A stretch of 9,093 nucleotides of DNA from Parafilimonas sp. (GCA_023251275.1 JAHEZC010000064.1:1-9093), one strand, 5' to 3'. Numbered from the stretch's first letter, positions 1 through 7,453 are shown. A program made the numbers and translations. The notes: generated by a model not told the origin, from the letters alone.

Positions 1-1289
1 ACACCGATCATTCCTGCGCTTGCCTTTTCAATCACATATCTTGCATAGCCGCCATTTTGTGTAAACACACTCGCTGCATTGCCGTAAGGATTTTTATTTT
101 CAATCGCTATCGCTTCATCCAATGTGTTTGTACGCATGATACTGATGACCGGCCCGAAAATTTCTTCTTTGGCAACAGACATTTCGGGCACCACATAATC
201 AATTACAGTAGGTCCTACATAAGTACCGTTTTCTTTTCCCTCTACTTTCACATTTCTCCCATCCACCAAAACTTTTGCACCCTGCTCTTCTGCTTCGGTG
301 ATATATTTTTCAATTCTTTCCTTTGCTTCTTTACTGATAACTGCTCCGAGATTTTTTCCCGGAATTATTTTTTTTGCTTCCTCACAAATCTTTTCAATAA
401 TGTGATCCACATTTCCCACACCTACCATTGCACTCGCTGCCATGCAACGCTGCCCGGCGCAACCACTCATGGATGCGGCAACATTCTGTGCGGTCATTTC
501 AGGTTTTGCATCGGGCAATACAAGCAGATGATTTTTTGCACCGCCTAATGCAAGACATCTTTTATAATTATGTGTTGCGGTTTGATAAACGATCTTTGCC
601 ACTTTTGTGGAACCGACAAATGAAACCGCTTCGATGCCGGGATGTTCACAGATTGCTTTTACTATTTCACTGTCTCCATTTACAATATTAAACACACCAT
701 CCGGCAACCCTGCTTCTTTAAAAAGCATAGCAATTCTCGATAGTGTCAGCGGCACTTTTTCTGAGGGTTTTATGATCATGCAATTCCCCAATGCAATGGC
801 ATTTGGAATAGTCCAGTTGGGGACCATTGCAGGAAAATTAAACGGTACAATTGATGCAACAACACCAAGCGGTACATGCTCCGTTCTGCATTCCACACCT
901 TTACTTACTTCAAGAATTTCCCCTGTTACCAATTGGGGAAGAGAACATGCAAACTCTGTAAGCTCTATGCATTTTTCAATTTCAGCAATGGCTTCGCTCA
1001 TCGTTTTACCGTTTTCTTCACTCACAAGTGCAGCAAGTTCCTGCAGATTTTTTTCGAGTAAATATTTATAGCGAAAAAAAACCTGCACTCTTTCCTTGAT
1101 CGGTGTTTTGCTCCATGCGGGAAATGCTGCCTTTGCTGCTTTCACCACTTCATCGAGGTCTATTGAAATTGACATTGGAACGGTTGAAAGTAAATTACCA
1201 TCAATGGGAGATACCACTTCGAGACAGCGTGAAGAAGAAGCGGTTGCAAATTTTCCGTTGATATAATTTTGAACAGGAGAATATTTCAT
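1..1289 (-). CDS. mmsA: CoA-acylating methylmalonate-semialdehyde dehydrogenase (C-terminus cut by window edge)
   Basis: This is an aldehyde dehydrogenase superfamily enzyme. The MMSDH branch converts (methyl)malonate semialdehyde, NAD+ and CoA to propionyl- or acetyl-CoA, CO2 and NADH in the cytoplasm, in valine, thymine or inositol breakdown. 429 codons are visible, starting at the ATG at 1289; some 60-70 C-terminal residues lie outside the window, judging by a usual length of about 490. Visible features are the oxyanion Asn151 in PFNFP, the cofactor-binding FVGST segment, and catalytic Cys282 in AGQRCMA. The family motif LGGAKNH is also present, with Ala247 where hydrolytic ALDHs have the general-base Glu. 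The EEIFGPV segment follows. The missing Glu fits release to CoA rather than water and separates this subgroup from ordinary ALDHs. A possible -7 element (TATTTTTG, minus strand, 1341-1334) lies upstream, but its spacing to a TTG (15 bp) is short. The gene lies 113 bp downstream of the PAP2 gene and is probably a separate unit. Confidence 0.93.
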   Translation of the reverse strand, partial: MKYSPVQNYINGKFATASSSRCLEVVSPIDGNLLSTVPMSISIDLDEVVKAAKAAFPAWSKTPIKERVQVFFRYKYLLEKNLQELAALVSEENGKTMSEAIAEIEKCIELTEFACSLPQLVTGEILEVSKGVECRTEHVPLGVVASIVPFNFPAMVPNWTIPNAIALGNCMIIKPSEKVPLTLSRIAMLFKEAGLPDGVFNIVNGDSEIVKAICEHPGIEAVSFVGSTKVAKIVYQTATHNYKRCLALGGAKNHLLVLPDAKPEMTAQNVAASMSGCAGQRCMAASAMVGVGNVDHIIEKICEEAKKIIPGKNLGAVISKEAKERIEKYITEAEEQGAKVLVDGRNVKVEGKENGTYVGPTVIDYVVPEMSVAKEEIFGPVISIMRTNTLDEAIAIENKNPYGNAASVFTQNGGYARYVIEKASAGMIG

Positions 1290-1359
1290 AAGGCAATATT
1301 AGAATGAAATAAAAATCAGAGTTTATTTTATTTCAAAAATAAAAATAATGATTTTCCAA

Positions 1360-1375
1360 AGGCTTGTATAAGCCT
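1360..1375 (-). terminator. Weak hairpin after the PAP2 gene
   Basis: The arms AGGCTT and AAGCCT pair over 6 bp around a 4-nt loop, about 28 bp past the stop of the PAP2 gene. On the minus strand the hairpin is followed only by TTTGGAAAATC, so the U-tract is poor. It may be a weak terminator separating the glycosyltransferase/phosphatase unit from mmsA, or a chance inverted repeat. Confidence 0.3.
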
Positions 1376-1402
1376 AAAATAATAACGAATAAAGTAAGCA
1401 TG

Positions 1403-2044
1403 TCAGTTGTGTTTCATTTGCTCAGGCGACCTTCTCCTTTTGTTCCACTCCCTTTGTATTAGCAGGGATATACTTACCGATACGGCGCCCACGATTATAC
1501 CTGCAGCCACATCCACGGGAAAATGTTGCGCCAGGTAAATGCGAGAATAACCAACCAACAAAGCATAGATCAATCCCGTAAATACCCACCATTTCCTGTT
1601 AAGCAACACACAAAACAACAAATAAAAGGTAAATGCAGTGGCCGTATGCCCTGAAGGAAAACTTGAAATAGCTGCCGGTTCCTGCCCGAGTATATTTACA
1701 AAGTGAATGACTGCATGATCAGCAATAGCAGTAATTGGTCTTGGTTCGTTTGCAAGGATAAAATATTTGCAAACCTGGGTAAGAATGGTGGTAATAATAA
1801 ATGAGCTTATGAGTAAAGGGAGCGTTTCTTTTCTTTTTAATATGTATAATGTGATAACCAACACTGCTATCCACATAAGTCCATCTCCCAAATAAGTATA
1901 AGCAGCAAAAAAATAATCGGCTGCTTTCCCGAAATCTGTATTCAGCAATAAAAAAAAACGGATTTTCCCGATTGCAAATGAAATGCTTAAGATCACGCAT
2001 GCAATGATGAGTGTGATAATACGTCCAATTCTTAGATACCGCAT
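1403..2044 (-). CDS. PAP2-family membrane phosphatase
   Basis: This is a 213-residue integral membrane phosphatase of the PAP2/acid phosphatase superfamily. Members dephosphorylate undecaprenyl pyrophosphate, phosphatidylglycerophosphate, phosphatidate or lipid A at the outer face of the inner membrane. All three signature motifs are present: Lys93 to Arg102-Pro103, Ser131-Gly132-His133 (in FPSGHT), and Ser167-Arg168 ... His174 ... Asp178. Lys93 to RP has eight intervening residues rather than the textbook six. About six hydrophobic segments are visible, starting near residues 9-25, and the tail is short and basic. The ATG at 2044 lies 6 bp after the stop of the ArnT-like gene, so the two are almost certainly co-transcribed. 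The substrate cannot be told from sequence; a lipid phosphate linked to the neighbour's undecaprenyl-phosphate chemistry is the natural guess (inference). Confidence 0.9.
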   Translation of the reverse strand: MRYLRIGRIITLIIACVILSISFAIGKIRFFLLLNTDFGKAADYFFAAYTYLGDGLMWIAVLVITLYILKRKETLPLLISSFIITTILTQVCKYFILANEPRPITAIADHAVIHFVNILGQEPAAISSFPSGHTATAFTFYLLFCVLLNRKWWVFTGLIYALLVGYSRIYLAQHFPVDVAAGIIVGAVSVSISLLIQREWNKRRRSPEQMKHN

Positions 2045-2050
2045 ATTTTT

Positions 2051-3616
2051 CTATTCTTTTCTTTTCAGGATAACTGTTGTCGGTAATTCAAATATATCAT
2101 GATGCCTTGCAATTTCCTGCAATGGCAATTGCTTTAGTGAATCGAGATAATCAGTCCGGGTGATAATAATGGCATTCTGTGTACTGTCGAGCCAGCGCTT
2201 CAGTGTATTTATTTCATTGGTTCGCGGAATATTTTTATCGAGATAAAAACGATAGCCGGGATTGAAAATATTATAACCATATATATGAGAATATTGCTTT
2301 ACAATGTCAAGGGTTTTTGCGACAGGATTTTGTTTATACAGGCCGGGATATACATAATCAAGAACAATAATATTGAAGATTGTATAGGCAATAAAAATGA
2401 TTTTTATTTTTTTATTCCAATTAATTTTTGTGAAAAGAAAGAAAATAAAAATAAAAGGGGTAATGAGTAACAATAATGGAAGCAGGCTTATTTCCTTCGC
2501 TTCTGATTCCTGTGCAACGACAAAATATCCTGCCACAGGAATAGCAACCGTAAAAAAAAGGAGAATAAAATAAGGGTATTTTTTTGAAGTGATTTCTCCA
2601 TCAAGCAATGCTGCGATAAATCTTCCCAAAACCACTGCAGCAAAGGGGTAACAGGGCATAGGATAATTTGGCAATCTCGTACTTGCTGCACTGAAAAAAA
2701 CCACAAAGATCAGCACAACAAGGCCGCTGAATTGTGCAAGTTCATTTTGAAAAATGGATTTCCTTTTTTTGATTGTTTCACCAATAAAACTCATAAAAGG
2801 CAATAAGCCTATGAGTACAAATAAAACAGTCACGAGAAAAAACCATCCATGCCCTTCTTGCGGATCAGCAAAACGATTGAGGTTATTTTCTATAAAAAAA
2901 CCGTTTGTCCATTCACCGTGAGTAGCTTTATCAACAGCATAATACCAGGGAAGTGCAAGCATACACAATACAAGGAATGCAGGTATTAAATGCCATGTAA
3001 ATAATTCTTTCCATTTTCTTTTTATAATTATCCAGGTTAATACGCATAATCCCGGTAAAGCAATTGCTACAGGACCTTTGGCAAGCGTAGCCAAAGCCAA
3101 TGATGCTGCAGCAATATATAAATGAATTATTTTATTTTGATGAAGCCAGTTAAAGGCAGCGAATAAGCCAAGCGAAATAAAAAAGATAAGATATGGATCG
3201 GGAACGGCAAGACGGAATTCAAATAAAAAATGTGTGCTTGCAACCAATACCAATACACAGCAGAATGCAGTGAATGCATTGAAATATTTTTTTGTAAAGA
3301 AGAATGTAATGAATATGGTAAGCAACCCCATGATGACTGAAAAAAATCTTGCAGCAAATTCATTTACTCCAAAGATTTTATAAGATGCGATCATGAAGAA
3401 ATAATGGAGCGGCGGTTTATCTGTACGCAGTTCGCCATTGAAAACAGGAACAATAAAATCTTTGCGTTCCATCATTTCACGGGCACACTCGGCATTTTTG
3501 GCTTCATCGAGGATATAAATAGGCACAGCACTTAAGCGAAACAATAATAAAAAACAAAGCAGGAGAAATAATAATACAAAATGCGATGATTTATATGAAT
3601 GACTGTTTAACAACAA
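2051..3616 (-). CDS. ArnT-like GT-C membrane glycosyltransferase
   Basis: This is a 521-residue polytopic protein of the PMT_2/ArnT-like family (GT39/GT83 type). Such enzymes move a sugar from a polyprenyl-phosphate donor to lipid A, another lipid or a protein on the periplasmic side. After a first membrane helix (about 12-27), the first periplasmic loop has the family's DE...AE.AREM pattern, with Asp37-Glu38 as the probable catalytic/metal site. TDKPPLHY follows around Asp66, and a later VPDPYL around Asp140. Many hydrophobic segments follow up to about residue 420. A soluble C-terminal domain (about 440-521) contains the FYLD, alpha/beta-like part typical of the family. There is no in-frame ATG before Met48, which lies inside the catalytic loop, and an in-frame TAG sits at 3637-3635. 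The start must therefore be a TTG at 3616 (or 3613). Donor and acceptor are unknown; I would not name it arnT. Confidence 0.88.
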   Translation of the reverse strand: MLLNSHSYKSSHFVLLFLLLCFLLLFRLSAVPIYILDEAKNAECAREMMERKDFIVPVFNGELRTDKPPLHYFFMIASYKIFGVNEFAARFFSVIMGLLTIFITFFFTKKYFNAFTAFCCVLVLVASTHFLFEFRLAVPDPYLIFFISLGLFAAFNWLHQNKIIHLYIAAASLALATLAKGPVAIALPGLCVLTWIIIKRKWKELFTWHLIPAFLVLCMLALPWYYAVDKATHGEWTNGFFIENNLNRFADPQEGHGWFFLVTVLFVLIGLLPFMSFIGETIKKRKSIFQNELAQFSGLVVLIFVVFFSAASTRLPNYPMPCYPFAAVVLGRFIAALLDGEITSKKYPYFILLFFTVAIPVAGYFVVAQESEAKEISLLPLLLLITPFIFIFFLFTKINWNKKIKIIFIAYTIFNIIVLDYVYPGLYKQNPVAKTLDIVKQYSHIYGYNIFNPGYRFYLDKNIPRTNEINTLKRWLDSTQNAIIITRTDYLDSLKQLPLQEIARHHDIFELPTTVILKRKE

Positions 3617-3629
3617 TGCGATTTTGCAA

Positions 3630-3660
3630 CAAAACTAATGGAAACACGGCAGGCACAAAA
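3630..3660 (-). promoter_or_regulatory. Bacteroidetes-type promoter for the glycosyltransferase/PAP2 unit
   Basis: On the minus strand TTTTG (3660-3656) is followed after 18 bp by TAGTTTTG (3637-3630). This matches the Bacteroidetes -33 TTTG / -7 TAnnTTTG consensus with acceptable spacing. The -7 element ends 13 bp before the TTG start, which gives a very short leader. It implies that the ArnT-like gene can be transcribed independently of the upstream MORN/TonB_C gene, despite the 51-bp gap. Confidence 0.6.
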
Positions 3661-3667
3661 TTCTGCA

Positions 3668-4609
3668 TCATTGCTGAAATATAACTGCCTGCGTAAACCT
3701 GTCTTTTACCCTTCGGTTATGATTGATAGCCGGTGACCATTTGTGTGATTTGCGCACTACATTTTCTGCAATACGGTCAAATGCAGGGTAGAATGGCGTA
3801 CTTGCTTCAGCTTCGATAACATTTCCGTCTTCATCAACAGTGAATGTAACAACTACAACGGCATGATCGCTGTTTGTAATCTGGTATTGATCGGGGAAAT
3901 ACAAATGCTTCTGTAAATATTTCAGCCATGCACTATTACCGCCCGGAAATTCAGCAATATGATCTTTGGTTGCAGTATCAGGAATATCCTTCCCGCTTTC
4001 ATCAAAATATTGCTTATTGAGGAGCGAGCCATCATTGTATATTTCTATAGAGGATGGGTTTCCATTCTTATGAAAAAATTGCCATTTTCCTTTTGCTTTG
4101 TGACCGGGAGTATAAAGTCCCGCAGAAGAAACAGCGCCATTATCAAACCATGTTATATTCACGCCGCTTCCGTCAGCATTCCAAACAGCAGAGTCAGCCA
4201 TGTACCCGTTATTATGCCAACCGATTCTTATGCCAATCGGATTATTGCTTTCGTATATAGTCGAATCACTCATCATCCCATTGCTGTGATAGCTTAACCA
4301 AAGCCCGTGTTTTTTGCCCTGCACATACTTACCCTGGTATTGTAAATTTCCATTTGCATAAAAATAATAAAATATACCGTTTGGAATTTTGCAGGCACTG
4401 TCTTCATAAGTTCCAACCATTTGTAATTTATTGTCGTGAATAAAATAATCGCTTCTGTGCCATCCGGAATCTGTATGGATAATCACTGCATAAAAACGTG
4501 CTGAAGAAGCGTCTGATTCATGCCATAAGTAATCGAAAAATCTTTCAATTTTCTGCGCCGCAGAGTGCATTGCAAAAAAGATCAATATTGCAAATAAGAA
4601 TCCTTTCAT
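3668..4609 (-). CDS. Exported MORN_2-repeat protein with TonB C-terminal domain
   Basis: This is a 313-residue exported protein. I chose the ATG at 4609 because it places a clean signal peptide at the N-terminus (Lys2, hydrophobic 4-15, likely cleavage after Ala18 before Gln). A longer reading from 4657 would bury that signal behind 16 extra residues. Residues about 62-205 carry YwqK/MORN_2-like repeats, such as GIFYYFYANGNLQYQGKY, then SYHSNGMMSDS, GWHNNGYMADS, TWFDNGAVSSAG and FFHKNGNPSS. Residues about 220-313 form a TonB C-terminal domain: FPGG, a V-rich strand with TVDEDGNVIEAE, then PAFDRIAENVVRKS.KWSPA. In this phylum, TonB_C-like domains often sit on proteins that are not the energy transducer. 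No N-terminal anchor of the TonB type and no exbB/exbD are seen here, so a role in TonB-dependent uptake is uncertain. The protein is probably periplasmic or outer-membrane associated. Confidence 0.85.
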   Translation of the reverse strand: MKGFLFAILIFFAMHSAAQKIERFFDYLWHESDASSARFYAVIIHTDSGWHRSDYFIHDNKLQMVGTYEDSACKIPNGIFYYFYANGNLQYQGKYVQGKKHGLWLSYHSNGMMSDSTIYESNNPIGIRIGWHNNGYMADSAVWNADGSGVNITWFDNGAVSSAGLYTPGHKAKGKWQFFHKNGNPSSIEIYNDGSLLNKQYFDESGKDIPDTATKDHIAEFPGGNSAWLKYLQKHLYFPDQYQITNSDHAVVVVTFTVDEDGNVIEAEASTPFYPAFDRIAENVVRKSHKWSPAINHNRRVKDRFTQAVIFQQ

Positions 4610-4763
4610 TTCACGAAAGTAAATAAAACCGGATTTGGTTATAAACCTGTCTTGCAACTATTATTTTTATATATTAACATCGTTTTATCATCCTGCTGCA
4701 TTTAACTTGCCTGCCGGATTTTATGCGGCACTCTTTATGCAATCAATAGGAAAATTCAAAAGC
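4610..4763. promoter_or_regulatory. Divergent intergenic region
   Basis: This is a 154-bp AT-rich gap between two divergently transcribed genes for exported proteins, so it should hold both promoters. On the minus strand TACTTTCG (plus 4622-4615) resembles the -7 consensus TAnnTTTG with one mismatch and ends five bases before the ATG at 4609. That would make the MORN/TonB_C mRNA nearly leaderless. No convincing -33/-7 pair could be found for the plus-strand gene. Which elements are used is inference. Confidence 0.4.
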
Positions 4764-6629
4764 ATGAAAATATTTATTATCCCTATACTTATTCTCTTCA
4801 GCCAAAATTTATACAGCCAATCTTATACTATTGATACTTTTAAAAATGCAATTGCATCGGTTAATTCGTTTTCCTTATTTCCTGTCTATGGCTTTACTTC
4901 ATCAAAAGATATTTATACCCTTGGCTATAATGTTTCTTATGAAAATGTTAAACCGCTTCCCGTGCAGTTAGTCAGAATTAATCTCACAAAAAAAACAATC
5001 GAACATAAAGCTGTACCCACCGTAAATTCGGCAAAGGGTAATTTATGGATTTCCGTTTTTGATAATTCAGGTAATGTATATTTATCTGTGGCGGTACCTG
5101 TGCGTACCGTCATTAAAGTCAATCTCAAAGACTCGATTCGATTACAAGATCTTGGCAATCCCTTTCCCGACGGCAAGTCTCTTATCTACTCTGCGGCTCC
5201 TGGCAACGATGGCAAAATGTATTTTGGCGGAAGCAGCGGCGGTACCTATTGGGGCAGTTATGATCCTGCAACAGGAAAATTAGAGAAGCACCCGCCGATT
5301 GATTCCCGCAATGACTATGTGCTCAGTATCGCAGGCGACAGCGAGTATGTATATGCACAGACAGGCCAGCGCAATTCTGTGCAGTTGTGGAGCGTGAGAA
5401 AAAAAGATGATTCAAAAAAATTGCTTTGCAAAATCACCAACAAAACGAGAATCAGTCTTGAAGCTTTCACTGATGGTATTTATACCTCTTTTTATTCCGA
5501 TACATTAAGCGGCTCCTTTAAACTGGTAAATGGTGAAATGGTCAGGCTGCCATCACCTCCTGCCAACCTGAAAAGAATTAATTATACCGAAATCAATCAG
5601 CCAAACACACAATCAGTTAATGCTCATTTCGATCCTGTGGAAAACAAACTTTTTTATTCCGTCAATAATAAAACTTATGAAAGCATTGATATCAAAGCAA
5701 ATTCTGTACGAATGGATATACGCAGGATATTTTCTTTCCCCGGCGACACAGAAAATATTTATTATGCTGGTGATTATTACGGCAATTATTATCGCTATAA
5801 TTTAAAAGAAGAAAAAGCATATTTGCTTGGAGCAACAGGTTATAATATTTATTCCATTCTTCCGCTCAATGACAGTATTGTATATTTCGGCGGATACCCG
5901 AGTGGCTATATCATGCAATGGAACCGAAATCAGCCATGGACAACACAGAAATTCCTTAACGGTAAAGTAGTTGATGCAAGAGATGCCAATGCCAACCCAA
6001 AAATCCTTAGATATTGGAAGAGTGAAGGAAATCCTGCTGCTGGGTTTCATCACACATTTCAAATGATATTTGATGCAGATAAAAATATCATTGGTGCAGG
6101 CGATGTGATACGAATTGGCAATGCAGCTTCTATCGGTGTTTATATTCCCGGAAAAGATTCTGTTTACGGTATCAATTATGAGCCATTTACAGGCACGCAT
6201 TTTTCAGGCATAGCTGAATGGCGCAAACTTGTAATTTATGCGATGAACAGCGAAGCCAAAAAATCAAAATTATATTTTTATGATCCTGCACTCGACAAAA
6301 TGGTTGACAGCATTGATTCAGGGTTTGATGATTATGGTAAAATTTACATAAAAGGGAATATACTTACCGGCATTGCAAATGACAGGATATATAGAATTGA
6401 TATAGTATCAAAAAAGATTATGGAGAATTTTGTCTTTCCGAAAAGTTCTATAAAAGATTCTTATAGACTGAGTTCGGGAAAATATATTATCACCACTTCA
6501 CAGCAAATTCCCCAAAACTTTCAGCCTTCGGTTGCATTGCCTTATACCAATTATCTTGAGACCAATGGCCTTGTTTACGCATTGAAAGGAAATATGATGG
6601 TTCGTATTAAAGGATTGATTGAAAAATGA
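4764..6629 (+). CDS. Exported beta-propeller-like protein of unknown function
   Basis: This is a 621-residue protein with an N-terminal signal peptide (MKIFIIPILILFSQNLYSQ, cleavage likely after Ser18 or Gln19). I preferred the ATG at 4764 to the one at 4635 because the longer reading would add 43 residues ahead of this signal. The mature part has no membrane segment. It is rich in Tyr, Gly, Asp and Asn and made of recurring short beta-strand units with YxFGG/YYxG-like turns, for example FGGSSGG from Phe154 and FGGYPSG from Phe375, and phrases such as SYDPATGKL and YFYDPALDKM. This pattern is typical of WD40/YncE/Kelch-type propellers, but no named family is recognised. No C-terminal type IX secretion sorting domain is visible, so it is probably periplasmic or surface-exposed by another route. 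It is divergent to the MORN/TonB_C gene and convergent with lspA. Confidence 0.8.
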   Translation: MKIFIIPILILFSQNLYSQSYTIDTFKNAIASVNSFSLFPVYGFTSSKDIYTLGYNVSYENVKPLPVQLVRINLTKKTIEHKAVPTVNSAKGNLWISVFDNSGNVYLSVAVPVRTVIKVNLKDSIRLQDLGNPFPDGKSLIYSAAPGNDGKMYFGGSSGGTYWGSYDPATGKLEKHPPIDSRNDYVLSIAGDSEYVYAQTGQRNSVQLWSVRKKDDSKKLLCKITNKTRISLEAFTDGIYTSFYSDTLSGSFKLVNGEMVRLPSPPANLKRINYTEINQPNTQSVNAHFDPVENKLFYSVNNKTYESIDIKANSVRMDIRRIFSFPGDTENIYYAGDYYGNYYRYNLKEEKAYLLGATGYNIYSILPLNDSIVYFGGYPSGYIMQWNRNQPWTTQKFLNGKVVDARDANANPKILRYWKSEGNPAAGFHHTFQMIFDADKNIIGAGDVIRIGNAASIGVYIPGKDSVYGINYEPFTGTHFSGIAEWRKLVIYAMNSEAKKSKLYFYDPALDKMVDSIDSGFDDYGKIYIKGNILTGIANDRIYRIDIVSKKIMENFVFPKSSIKDSYRLSSGKYIITTSQQIPQNFQPSVALPYTNYLETNGLVYALKGNMMVRIKGLIEK

Positions 6630-6735
6630 TTTTGTTTCATGCTGAACAAATGAATTTAATAAGCTGTATAGGTTGTGAAAATTCTGCAGAAGTGCTAATG
6701 CAGGTGCGAAGCGAAATCCTGATTCAGAAAAATAT

Positions 6736-7404
6736 TTACAACACCTGCGCTCTATCATCAACCACAGCATTTGTTTCTACGGTTGATTCCGGTATTTTAT
6801 GTTTATGAGGGAAAAATTTCTTTTGCCAAATCAGCAGCGCAATAACACCGATAGAAATGGAAGCATCTGCCATATTGAATACCGGGCTAAAGAATTCAAA
6901 GTCCTGTCCTCCCCAGAATGGAAACCATGAAGGATATTTTGTCTGGATGATGGGGAAATAAAGCATATCCACAACTTTGCCATGCAGGAATGTAGTATAA
7001 CCGCCACCCGCCGGAAATAATTTTGAGAGCGTAAACGGATTGCTTTCACTGAAGATGAGGCCGTAAAACATACTGTCAAGAAGATTGCCGAGAGCGCCGG
7101 TATAAATCAGTGAAGCACAAATAATAAATCCTTTGTGATAATTCTTTTTTACAATATTGCGCAGGTAAAAAGTGCCTAATATCACAGCCACAAGGCGGAA
7201 TAATGTGAGGATAATTTTCCCGAAATCGCCTCCGAATTTCCAGCCCCATGCCATTCCTTCATTTTCTACAAAATGCAGCCTGAACCATTTTCCCAGCATA
7301 TTATGTTCTTCTCCAAGATAATAGTGTGTTTTGATGTAAAACTTTAAAGCCTGGTCGGCCAAAACAAGAAATATAATAAATAATGCAACGTACCTGCCTT
7401 TCAC
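6736..7404 (-). CDS. lspA: Lipoprotein signal peptidase (signal peptidase II)
   Basis: LspA is an inner-membrane aspartyl protease that removes the signal peptide from diacylglyceryl-modified prolipoproteins. The 222-residue protein has all family blocks: Asp17-Gln18 in the first helix, ENEGMAWG with Asn48, GALGNLLD with catalytic Asp110, VVDM with Asp146, and FNMADASISIG with catalytic Asp180. The two catalytic aspartates are about 70 residues apart, against roughly 20 in the proteobacterial enzyme. A long loop (about 111-172, rich in Phe, Pro and Gly) lies between them; this extended form is, as far as I know, usual in Bacteroidetes. The start is GTG at 7404 (MKGRYVAL), followed by the first membrane helix. 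It would process the lipoprotein encoded at 7652-7939, but being neighbours need not mean co-regulation because they are divergent. The C-terminal tail after about residue 195 is polar and probably dispensable. Confidence 0.95.
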   Translation of the reverse strand: MKGRYVALFIIFLVLADQALKFYIKTHYYLGEEHNMLGKWFRLHFVENEGMAWGWKFGGDFGKIILTLFRLVAVILGTFYLRNIVKKNYHKGFIICASLIYTGALGNLLDSMFYGLIFSESNPFTLSKLFPAGGGYTTFLHGKVVDMLYFPIIQTKYPSWFPFWGGQDFEFFSPVFNMADASISIGVIALLIWQKKFFPHKHKIPESTVETNAVVDDRAQVL

Positions 7405-7420
7405 TTTTTAAAAATTTGGC

Positions 7421-7429
7421 GCAAAGATA
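7421..7429 (-). promoter_or_regulatory. -7 promoter element of lspA
   Basis: On the minus strand TATCTTTGC (7429-7421) is an exact match to the Bacteroidetes -7 element TAnnTTTGC. It ends 16 bp before the GTG start of lspA. No TTG is found at the usual -33 distance; that position is taken by a palindrome. Confidence 0.6.
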
Positions 7430-7439
7430 AGGGAAATGA

Positions 7440-7453
7440 CTCCTGTACAGGAG
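7440..7453. promoter_or_regulatory. 14-bp perfect palindrome upstream of lspA
   Basis: CTCCTGTACAGGAG reads the same on both strands and lies about 11 bp upstream of the lspA -7 element, over the expected -33 region. A dimeric regulator could bind there, but a palindrome this long is expected about once every 16 kb by chance, so function is only inferred from its position. Confidence 0.35.

Noticed and set aside
57..1071. Plus-strand open frames opposite the aldehyde dehydrogenase
   Set aside because: They lie antisense to a gene with clear family motifs and their translations show Cys/His/Phe-rich composition without any recognisable domain.
4610..4657. Longer N-terminus for the MORN/TonB_C protein
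   Set aside because: It would bury the signal peptide that begins at the ATG at 4609.
4635..4763. Longer N-terminus for the propeller-like protein
   Set aside because: It would place 43 residues before a textbook signal peptide beginning at the ATG at 4764.
5802..6200. Minus-strand frame of 132 codons inside the propeller-like gene
   Set aside because: It is a shadow of the plus-strand gene; no motif, no start signal, and Ile/Cys-rich composition typical of antisense reading.
6682..6691. Palindrome TTCTGCAGAA
   Set aside because: Ten-bp palindromes are expected several times in a window of this size, and it lies between two convergent gene ends where no operator is expected.
6700..6748. 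Inverted repeat GCAGGTG ... CACCTGC between the convergent genes
   Set aside because: The arms are only 7 bp, are 35 bp apart and have no U-tract; the second arm is inside lspA. Not a convincing terminator.
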